Assembly (NCBI GenBank): GCA_964421245.1
Contig: CAYQVW010000030.1
Coordinates: 1-12,956 of the forward strand
Direction of reading: 5' to 3'
From: CAYQVW01 sp964421245
GTDB taxonomy: Bacteria > Margulisbacteria > WOR-1 > XYC2-FULL-46-14
Length of the DNA: 12,956 nt
In this document: positions 7,004 to 12,239 of the stretch, piece after piece
Numbering within the stretch: position 1 is the stretch's first letter
Layout of the letters: every line of letters begins with the position of its first letter
Made by a program: the position numbers and the translations under genes
Notes under the pieces: model-generated
What the model was told of the DNA's origin: nothing
Seen by the model: the letters and a program-made list of their open reading frames with translations, nothing else
Database searches by the model: none

Positions 7004-7230
7004 CATTACTTCATAAAAACTTACGGTTGACACTTGGACGACAATATACCATAAATTTAAAACTGCTCTGAATTTAATTTTCAAAAACATCTAATCCCTT
7101 CTTTATTATTGCCGCTGCTGCTGCCCTTTTAAAAGAGGATTTTGTTTTTAAAATTACCATCCCCTCTGAAAAAAGACAGAAATTTTAAATTTCTAAAAAT
7201 AAAGTGAAATTTTTCCAAAGTGCATGCGAT
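7004..7230 (+). repeat. Duplicated leader, copy 1, upstream of the FGE-fold gene
   Basis: About 227 bases that recur upstream of the ATPase gene (8091-8341). Exact blocks are TGACACTTGGACGACAATAT and five more bases (7028-7052 = 8118-8142), a 34-base stretch (7089-7122 = 8179-8212) and AAAATAAAGTGAAATTTT (7196-7213 = 8307-8324); the middle (about 7146-7195) has diverged. The copy starts with a nine-residue frame GTG..HYFIKTYG-TGA (7001-7030), whose bases 7004-7029 match the miaB start (10055-10080) at 23 of 26. No TATAAT precedes this frame. TTGACA (7027-7032) with CATAAA 17 bases later could be a promoter. No intact gene lies in 6998-7271. Confidence 0.85.
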
Positions 7231-7250
7231 ATATATTTGCGATATATATT
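7225..7250 (+). repeat. Perfect 13-base tandem duplication
   Basis: TGCGATATATATT occurs twice in direct succession (7225-7237, 7238-7250), six bases before the ribosome site of the FGE-fold gene. Each unit ends in a TATATT that could act as a -10. The equivalent site in leader copy 2 has a single related sequence (TGCCGATAAATAA). Confidence 0.85.
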
Positions 7251-7271
7251 ACGATAAAGGAGGAAACAAGA

Positions 7272-7943
7272 ATGATGAGAAATACGCTTGTACAAAGGAT
7301 TGGGATTGTTTTTAAAGGAATAAAGCAAGGTTATATGGGTGGAGAAAAGAAAACCCCAATGTGGAGTTATGGTTTAGCTGAAACTCCCACTACCATTAGG
7401 CATATGAAGGAACTAACTGAAGTAGAGAGAGCTGAAGTTGAGAAAATTTTTAATCAACCTGATTGGGATATTGATACTGTTATAGCAAAATCATTGGAAG
7501 CTGTAGATCCGAGTGTTCCTCAGGAAAAAAGAGATGACTGTCCAATAGTGTTTGTGAATCAAACAGAATCAGCTCAAATTTCTAGATTGTTAGCTCCACA
7601 ATGTCGTCTTCCTTATGGTATTGAAAATGTAAGGGCTGCAACCGGTAATGATGGATTAAGGTACCCGTGGGGAAATGAAGAGATTGATTCTACTCGAGCT
7701 GTTTATGCTAAGTCGGGATCGCTACCTGTAAAGTCTAAACCTTTGGGAGTAAGTTCTGAAGGAGTACATGATCTCGTAGGAACTGTATGGGAATGGGATA
7801 TAGAAGTAGGTCTTCGTGGTGGAAGCTATCAGTCCTCAGTAATGTCTGGCTATCTAAGTGGGGGATATCGCCTAGGCGACTATAAACCAAGCAGACGTGC
7901 CAAAGATTTTGGTTTTCGTGTTGCCTGGTTTGATGCTGAATAG
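7272..7943 (+). CDS. FGE-sulfatase (C-type-lectin-fold) domain protein, non-catalytic
   Basis: The domain related to formylglycine-generating enzyme occupies roughly residues 90-223: CRLPYGIENVRAATG (111-125), YPWGNE (131-136), SEGVHDLVGTVWEW (162-175), LRGGSY (181-186) and the closing DFGFRVAW (212-219). True sulfatase-activating enzymes carry two cysteines just after GGSY; here the region is QSSVMSGYLSGGYR with none, so formylglycine oxidation is not expected. Such non-catalytic members serve as binding modules, and in some bacteria as targets of diversity-generating retroelements. Residues 1-89 are of unknown role, and no signal peptide is clear. An in-frame ATG exists at 7224, but AAAGGAGG (7256-7263) supports 7272 (223 residues). 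The gene sits behind leader copy 1 and is transcribed alone. Confidence 0.85.
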   Translation: MMRNTLVQRIGIVFKGIKQGYMGGEKKTPMWSYGLAETPTTIRHMKELTEVERAEVEKIFNQPDWDIDTVIAKSLEAVDPSVPQEKRDDCPIVFVNQTESAQISRLLAPQCRLPYGIENVRAATGNDGLRYPWGNEEIDSTRAVYAKSGSLPVKSKPLGVSSEGVHDLVGTVWEWDIEVGLRGGSYQSSVMSGYLSGGYRLGDYKPSRRAKDFGFRVAWFDAE

Positions 7944-8006
7944 GCTAGAATTTATATCTTTCTTTGCGAGATATTAAAGCTTGCAAAAATCGAGTTCAGG
8001 GAGATC

Positions 8007-8023
8007 TTAGCATTTTTTCGCTT
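8007..8023. repeat. 17-base part of the interspersed repeat, copy C
   Basis: TTAGCATTTTTTCGCTT is identical to the end of the repeats at 5246-5279 and 9910-9943. The upstream half is absent here. Confidence 0.6.
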
Positions 8024-8030
8024 GCGCAAC

Positions 8031-8070
8031 ATTTCGTAACCTCCCGTAATCTCTCGTAACCTCTCGTAAC
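8031..8070 (+). repeat. Four 10-base iterons next to a promoter
   Basis: The units are ATTTCGTAAC, CTCCCGTAAT, CTCTCGTAAC and CTCTCGTAAC, in tandem with a period of 10, about one helical turn. The core CGTAA is kept in all four. They end six bases before the -10 at 8077-8082 and cover the -35 region, so a protein bound cooperatively along one face of the DNA would control this promoter. An operator or activator array is the likely role. The rest of 7944-8087 holds only the repeat at 8007-8023 and a weak stem (TTTGCGAG/CTTGCAAA near 7965-7990) without a T run. Confidence 0.7.
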
Positions 8071-8076
8071 TTAAGT

Positions 8077-8082
8077 TATAAT
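8077..8082 (+). promoter_or_regulatory. -10 TATAAT of leader copy 2, leaderless
   Basis: A perfect TATAAT, five bases before the ATG of the mini-ORF at 8088. It lacks the TG extension (AGT precedes it), so it may depend on a factor bound at the adjacent iterons. Confidence 0.6.
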
Positions 8083-8087
8083 TAATC

Positions 8088-8120
8088 ATGCCCTCTTATT
8101 ATATTAAAACTTACGGCTGA
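8088..8120 (+). CDS. Ten-residue mini-ORF resembling the MiaB N-terminus
   Basis: ATG at 8088 encodes MPSYYIKTYG and stops at TGA (8118-8120). Intact MiaB in this window reads ..HYFIKTYGCQMN; the TGA falls exactly where the first Fe-S cysteine would be. The ATG sits at the expected transcription start. Two readings remain: a leader peptide kept for attenuation or translational control of the downstream ATPase, or a decayed 5' end of a miaB copy. The frame stays open after the TGA to 8318, but those residues (for example LIPSLLLPLLLPFFKEKR) do not continue as MiaB. Whether the peptide is made is unknown. Confidence 0.4.
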   Translation: MPSYYIKTYG

Positions 8121-8341
8121 CACTTGGACGACAATATACCATCAAATAAAAACTGCCCTGAATTTAATTTACAAAATTATCTAATCCCTTCTTTATTATT
8201 GCCGCTGCTGCTACCCTTTTTTAAAGAAAAGAGGATTTGGTTTTTAAAATCCCCGCCCCGTACAAATTATGTTGATATAATGAATATAAATTTCATGATA
8301 GTATTTAAAATAAAGTGAAATTTTACCAAAAGGGTGCCGAT
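8091..8341 (+). repeat. Duplicated leader, copy 2, upstream of the AAA ATPase gene
   Basis: Second copy of the leader at 7004-7230, about 250 bases and slightly longer because of a different middle part (about 8240-8306). Outside that part agreement is high, near 90% in the first 110 bases by eye. Between the copies, codon differences in the would-be coding frame are mostly non-synonymous and copy 1 has extra stops, so selection on a protein is unlikely and an RNA or DNA role is more plausible. This copy has its own -10 at 8077-8082 and an internal promoter at 8273-8281. No other gene is supported in 7944-8370. Confidence 0.85.
8273..8281 (+). promoter_or_regulatory. Extended -10 promoter TGATATAAT of the ATPase gene
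   Basis: TG at 8273-8274 and TATAAT at 8276-8281 predict a start near 8288 and a leader of about 83 bases to the ATG at 8371. It lies in the part of leader copy 2 that differs from copy 1, so the two downstream genes would be driven differently. Confidence 0.5.
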
Positions 8342-8370
8342 AAATAACCAGCGAAGAAGAGGGATATAAA

Positions 8371-9846
8371 ATGGCAGGAAGAATTACTTTAAAAGGATTT
8401 TTACGAGAGCGTTTGCCCCCAAGAGTTGTAGCACAAGTTGAACGTCTTCAGAGGGGAAGAGAAGCCCTCTCTCTAGTTACAGGACTGGCTGGAGGTGTGG
8501 TTACTAGAGTTGAGTTAGAACTGGCAAGCAGATTACAAGCTATAGCTGAAACTGATAAGGTCTTGGGAGATTTAAGAATAAGCCGCTGCTTAAGTGACCG
8601 CAGAGCTCCGGAAGGTCATTATGCCTTGTTTGATCCTGCCCTTAAAATGCTGCATCAGGAACTTGGTGACGCTCTTTCAGGTGATCTTCCGGTTCATGAA
8701 TGGAGCAACCGTGGTTTCCTTCTGCATGGTTCCCATGGAACAGGTAAAACAGAGTTTGTTTATGATCTAGTGAGCCGGCTGGCAGACGCTGGCACGGAGG
8801 TAAATTTGTTTTATATCACCGAAGATTATTTTGAGGAGGGAGCTTCCCCAGTTATACGTCTAAGACAACTTTTCTGGGAAGCAGAAGAAGCTGCGAGAAG
8901 AACCGGCAAAAGATCAATACTGCTTTGGGATAATCCAGAGGTCCTCATGTCGCATAAATATCAGGTTATGCAAGCTGTCGAGCGCACTAGGATGAGTTCA
9001 AAAAGCACAACCTCTATTTCTGAGCGCACGGTGTCGCCTGGTGATGATGTCGCTATAAGAATGGCTTCTCTATTAGAAAAGATTTTAGCTGGCGCAACAC
9101 AACCATTAGTTAACACTGTTTTAATTTGTACTACTAACAACTTTGCAGCTATTGATCCTGCCCTGTATCGTATTGGAAGATTAAAACCATTTACTTTTCC
9201 CCGCATTTATACATTGGGAGGCATACTCCCAGACAGAATCGAGCCCTGTCCTTTTGTTTCTTCTTTACTGCACTTGTTTCCAGTTGTTATTTCTCAGCTT
9301 AGTCGCATTGGAGCTTTTCATCCTGACCCGCATCTGAATATAAGGAAAGTTATAGAATCTATTAGGGCTATTGAAGAAACTCTTCGTGGGGCCATTACTA
9401 CTGCCAGCCAATCTGAAGGCCTGGCAGGACAGCAATCAGCTAGTCCTAACGGGAAGCTTTATGGGGAACTCCGTCATACTACTCTAGTTGATATATATGG
9501 CGAGCAAGGAATGGCATTACCTCTTTTTAAACCCAGTGCCCCACCCATATTTAGTACCCCTGCAGAGGTTTATAATGCTCTAAAGGTTGTTCTGGCAAAG
9601 ACCCCTTCTGAGGTAAAACGTGAGTGGGGTAATGTGCAGGCAAAAGCCTTGGTAGAATATCTATTTCGTTTAGCATCAAATCATCCAGATCGTAGCCTTT
9701 TAGACCTAAGCAGAAGTAAGGGAGAAGGATATGTAACTGATCCACTGGGATTTGTACTTAAGGATGTTCTTCACGAACTTGAAGTTGCGCTTGGTATTGA
9801 AGTTTCTCCAGAGGAAATTGACTTTGGAGATTCCATGCCGAGGTAA
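8371..9846 (+). CDS. AAA-type P-loop ATPase, unknown role
   Basis: Residues 113-275 carry an AAA-type core: Walker A GSHGTGKT at 120-127, Walker B SILLWDN at 182-188 with D187, a sensor-1-like CTTNN at 253-257 and a possible arginine finger in YRIGR (R267 or R270). The residue after the Walker B aspartate, usually the catalytic glutamate, is asparagine (WDNPE); E190 follows two residues later, so hydrolysis may be slow or differently arranged. Residues 1-110 are helical and charged. Residues 290-491 form a mostly helical C-terminal region that I do not recognise; an Ala/Gly/Ser-rich linker lies near 340-360. No protease, helicase or nuclease domain is visible. The ATG at 8371 has a weak ribosome site (GAAGAGGG, about 8356-8363). 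It is a single gene behind leader copy 2. A chaperone or remodelling role is possible but unproven. Confidence 0.85.
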   Translation: MAGRITLKGFLRERLPPRVVAQVERLQRGREALSLVTGLAGGVVTRVELELASRLQAIAETDKVLGDLRISRCLSDRRAPEGHYALFDPALKMLHQELGDALSGDLPVHEWSNRGFLLHGSHGTGKTEFVYDLVSRLADAGTEVNLFYITEDYFEEGASPVIRLRQLFWEAEEAARRTGKRSILLWDNPEVLMSHKYQVMQAVERTRMSSKSTTSISERTVSPGDDVAIRMASLLEKILAGATQPLVNTVLICTTNNFAAIDPALYRIGRLKPFTFPRIYTLGGILPDRIEPCPFVSSLLHLFPVVISQLSRIGAFHPDPHLNIRKVIESIRAIEETLRGAITTASQSEGLAGQQSASPNGKLYGELRHTTLVDIYGEQGMALPLFKPSAPPIFSTPAEVYNALKVVLAKTPSEVKREWGNVQAKALVEYLFRLASNHPDRSLLDLSRSKGEGYVTDPLGFVLKDVLHELEVALGIEVSPEEIDFGDSMPR

Positions 9847-9861
9847 TAAAATTCCTCGTTG

Positions 9862-9896
9862 CCTTTTGACTTGCCTGTTGCGAAAGGTTTTTATTT
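9862..9896 (+). terminator. Probable intrinsic terminator of the ATPase gene
   Basis: CCTTTTG (9862-9868) pairs with CGAAAGG (9881-9887), six Watson-Crick pairs and one T-G, with a 12-base loop, and is followed by TTTTTATTT. A weaker stem CGAGG/CCTCG spans the stop codon just upstream. Confidence 0.6.
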
Positions 9897-9909
9897 AACG
9901 CTGTAATTA

Positions 9910-9943
9910 CTCCCAGCTTTTCCAGTTTAGCATTTTTTCGCTT
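9910..9943. repeat. 34-base interspersed repeat, copy B
   Basis: Matches 5246-5279 at 33 of 34 positions and shares its last 17 bases with 8007-8023. It follows the ATPase terminator. The adjacent CTCACTACGTTCGCTCGGTG (9961-9979 region) is GC-rich and partly self-complementary, reminiscent of REP-type intergenic repeats. Nothing coding is supported in 9847-10036. Confidence 0.7.
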
Positions 9944-9989
9944 TTCGCTGTCACCTCGACTCACTACGTTCGCTCGGTGTCGCTCATTT

Positions 9990-10030
9990 TTCTACTTCCA
10001 CTAGGGGTGTTTTGGGGTTGGTGTTATAAT
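9990..10030 (+). promoter_or_regulatory. miaB promoter with conserved upstream block, leaderless
   Basis: The 31-base block at 9990-10020 matches 6630-6660 at 28 of 31 positions and has two GGGG runs. TG at 10022-10023 and TATAAT at 10025-10030 follow. The miaB ATG is 6 bases after the -10 with no Shine-Dalgarno, so the mRNA should start at or next to its AUG. Confidence 0.7.
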
Positions 10031-10036
10031 TAGATT

Positions 10037-11305
10037 ATGAAGGAAAAATTGCGCCATTATTTCATTAAAACCTACGGTTGTCAGATGAATATCAATGACT
10101 CTAACAAAATGATAGAAATTTTGGAGAGTAGGGGGTATCAACCATCAACAATAGGAAAAGCTAATATAATTTTAATCAACTCATGCACAGTTCGCCAAAA
10201 TGCAGAGAATAAAGCTTTCTGGTTTGCAAAATCGATACAACACTATAAAAAGAACAAACCAAAAACTAAAATCGTCTTTTGTGGCTGTGTTGCGGAAGAT
10301 AAAAAAGACGAAATTGAAAAACTTCTGCCACATGTTGATTTCTTTATCCCCCCTAATAAACCCGAAAAATTAGAAGAACTATTAAAGGGTGGTAGCAGAA
10401 AGATGCGGGGAATGACTAAAGGTGGGGTAGTCGCTTTTGTTAATATTATGACTGGCTGTGACAACTATTGTTCTTATTGCATTGTTCCTTACGTTCGCGG
10501 ACGGGAGAAAAGTAGAAAACCAGAAGAGATCTTGGCCGAAATTAGGTCTCTGCCTCCTAATATAAAAGACGTTACTCTTCTTGGACAAAATGTAAACTCA
10601 TACAAATATGGGTTTGCTGGTTTATTAAGAAAAATAAAAGGAGTAGAGAGGATTCGCTTTCTAACGTCGCATCCAAAAGACATGTCTGATGAGATTATTG
10701 ATGCGGTTGCCGAACTTCCAAATGTCTGTGAACATATCCACCTTCCAATCCAACACGGAGACGATGAAATACTTAAAGCGATGAATAGAAAGTATGCAGT
10801 TGATGACTATAGAAAAATAATAAATAAAATAAGAGATAAAATTCCAGGGGTGGCTATAACCTCTGATATGATCATCGGTTTTCCAGGAGAGACAGAGAAA
10901 CAATTTAATAATAGTGTAGGGCGAATTCGTGAATTCGCCTTTGATTCGGTTATTACAACCATCTATTCCCCTCGTTCAAAAACCGCTGCTGCCAAAATGG
11001 AAACCCAAGTTCCAGAAAAAATCAAGAAGGAACGTTTACAAAAGATAATGAAGGTAGTTGACGAAATCGCGCTCTCAATAAATGAGAAACTTGTTGGAAC
11101 TGTTCAGGAAATTTTAGTAGAAGACTTTATGAATTCTGAGTATATGGGGAGGACTCGCACCAATAAGATCGTTAAGGTAAGGACAGCTCGCGAGCTGTCC
11201 TTACGTAGTAATCGGTCCTTGATAGGCAAACTAGTCAATGTTACAATTAAATCTGCCCGCAGCTTTATTTTAAAGGGGGATCTAATTAATGACACCAGGA
11301 AGTGA
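10037..11305 (+). CDS. miaB: tRNA-2-methylthio-N6-dimethylallyladenosine synthase MiaB
   Basis: MiaB is a radical SAM enzyme that adds a methylthio group to N6-isopentenyladenosine 37 of tRNAs reading codons that start with U. The 422 residues show the full domain order. The N-terminal UPF0004 domain (about 6-110) has C15 (TYGCQMN), C50 (NSCTVR) and C84 (CGCVAE) for the auxiliary 4Fe-4S cluster. The radical SAM domain (about 130-340) has C141-x3-C145-x2-C148 (GCDNYCSYC). The C-terminal TRAM domain (about 355-420) has YMGRTRTNKIV and LIGKLVNVTI. An unusual run RTARELSLRSNRS between those two motifs comes from a palindrome at 11177-11204. The start at 10037 is leaderless. The TGA stop lies inside the start of prs (17-base overlap), so the two form an operon. 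Assignment to MiaB rather than RimO/MtaB rests on YGCQMN and IVPYVRGREKSR. Confidence 0.95.
   Translation: MKEKLRHYFIKTYGCQMNINDSNKMIEILESRGYQPSTIGKANIILINSCTVRQNAENKAFWFAKSIQHYKKNKPKTKIVFCGCVAEDKKDEIEKLLPHVDFFIPPNKPEKLEELLKGGSRKMRGMTKGGVVAFVNIMTGCDNYCSYCIVPYVRGREKSRKPEEILAEIRSLPPNIKDVTLLGQNVNSYKYGFAGLLRKIKGVERIRFLTSHPKDMSDEIIDAVAELPNVCEHIHLPIQHGDDEILKAMNRKYAVDDYRKIINKIRDKIPGVAITSDMIIGFPGETEKQFNNSVGRIREFAFDSVITTIYSPRSKTAAAKMETQVPEKIKKERLQKIMKVVDEIALSINEKLVGTVQEILVEDFMNSEYMGRTRTNKIVKVRTARELSLRSNRSLIGKLVNVTIKSARSFILKGDLINDTRK
11177..11204. repeat. Perfect 28-base palindrome inside miaB
   Basis: GTAAGGACAGCTCG (11177-11190) is followed directly by its reverse complement (11191-11204). It encodes part of residues 380-390 in the TRAM domain, where MiaB proteins usually have only about five residues between the VV(N/K)-type and LIGK motifs; here there are about 13. 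This looks like a palindromic element inserted in frame. Confidence 0.85.
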
Positions 11306-12239
11306 ATACCTGAAAGTCTTTTACGGAAGTTCCCATCCCGATTTAGGAGAAAAGATATCAAAATATTTGGGTTTTGAGGCTGGTAAAATAAAGCTTTCTC
11401 GTTTTGCCGGTGGAGAATTCTACACCCGTATTTTAGAAAATATTCGTGGTCAGCACTGTGTTGTTCTTCAAACCTGTACCCAAGAAGTAAATAATGATTT
11501 AATGGAGCTCTTTTTGATAATTGATGCTATGAAGAGGGCCTCTGCAAAATCAATCACTGTTGCTATTCCTCATTTTGGTTATGCCAGACAAGATAGAAAA
11601 GCCGCCTCTCGTGAGCCGATCTCGTCTCGCTTAATAGCAGACCTTATTACTACCGCAGGCGCTGAGAGGGTTATTACAATTGATTTGCATTCAGATCAAA
11701 TTCAGGGTTTCTTTAATATTCCGTTTGATCACTTAACAGCAATGTCGATATTTGAAGATTATTTAAAAGCAAAAAAACTTCCAAATCCGATTGTCGTTGC
11801 ACCAGATACTGGCCGAGCTAAGGTTGCAAAGAAGTTAGCAGATAGGATAGGAGCTGAGCTTGCTATTTTACATAAAGTTCGATCGGGTCACCACAAGGCA
11901 GAAGTTTCTCACTTAGTTGGTGATGTAGAAGGGAAGACCGTAATAATTACTGATGATATGATTGATACCGCAGGAACTGCAACCTCTGGCGTTGAAACAC
12001 TTAGGAAGGCGGGCTGTAATCCAGATATTTATATGATAGCAACTCACGGATTGTTATCTGATCCAGCTGTTGAGAGATTTAAGAAGGCAAAGTTAAAAGA
12101 AGTGGTTGTTACAGATACTCTTCCTATTTCAAAAGAGAAACAATTCCCTGGACTAAAAATTCTAGGCACTGCCGATCTTCTTGGTGAAGCAATTCGGAGG
12201 AATTACGAGAACAAGTCTATAAGTTCGTTATTCGACTAA
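11289..12239 (+). CDS. prs: Ribose-phosphate pyrophosphokinase (PRPP synthetase)
   Basis: Prs transfers pyrophosphate from ATP to ribose 5-phosphate to make PRPP for purine, pyrimidine, NAD, histidine and tryptophan synthesis. The 316 residues match the usual about 315. Signatures are FAGGEFYTRI (39-48), the ATP-contacting GYARQDRKAASREPISSRL (97-115), DLHSDQIQGFF (132-142), the catalytic-loop K196 and R198 (LHKVR), and the PRPP-binding loop VIITDDMIDTAGT (218-230) with D222 and D223. The ATG at 11289 has the ribosome site AAAGGGGG (11272-11279) at 9 bases and lies inside the end of miaB, so translation is probably coupled and both share the miaB promoter. It converges on the minus-strand gene with 12 bases of overlap. 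Catalytic residues appear intact. Confidence 0.97.
   Translation: MTPGSEYLKVFYGSSHPDLGEKISKYLGFEAGKIKLSRFAGGEFYTRILENIRGQHCVVLQTCTQEVNNDLMELFLIIDAMKRASAKSITVAIPHFGYARQDRKAASREPISSRLIADLITTAGAERVITIDLHSDQIQGFFNIPFDHLTAMSIFEDYLKAKKLPNPIVVAPDTGRAKVAKKLADRIGAELAILHKVRSGHHKAEVSHLVGDVEGKTVIITDDMIDTAGTATSGVETLRKAGCNPDIYMIATHGLLSDPAVERFKKAKLKEVVVTDTLPISKEKQFPGLKILGTADLLGEAIRRNYENKSISSLFD

Noticed and set aside
7224..7271. Upstream ATG start for the FGE-fold protein
   Set aside because: It lies in the AT-rich tandem repeat without a ribosome site, while 7272 has AAAGGAGG at the proper distance.
7780..7943. A complete diversity-generating retroelement
   Set aside because: No reverse transcriptase and no template repeat of the variable region are present in the window; only a target-type fold is seen.
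8118..8120. TGA at the MiaB cysteine position read as selenocysteine or as a sense codon
   Set aside because: The sequence after the TGA does not continue as MiaB, copy 1 has further stops, and TGA clearly ends miaB (11303-11305) and the gene at 5462-5704.
8124..8318. 64-codon frame from TTG inside leader copy 2
   Set aside because: It has no ribosome site, and the matching frame in copy 1 is broken by several stops, so it is not supported as a protein gene.
9758..9964. Minus-strand frame overlapping the end of the ATPase gene
   Set aside because: It lacks a ribosome site and overlaps a well supported gene and an interspersed repeat.
10920..10939. Inverted repeat GGCGAATTC-GT-GAATTCGCC inside miaB
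   Set aside because: The encoded IREFAFDS aligns with normal MiaB (IREVGFDS-type) without extra residues, so it is probably chance, unlike the palindrome at 11177.
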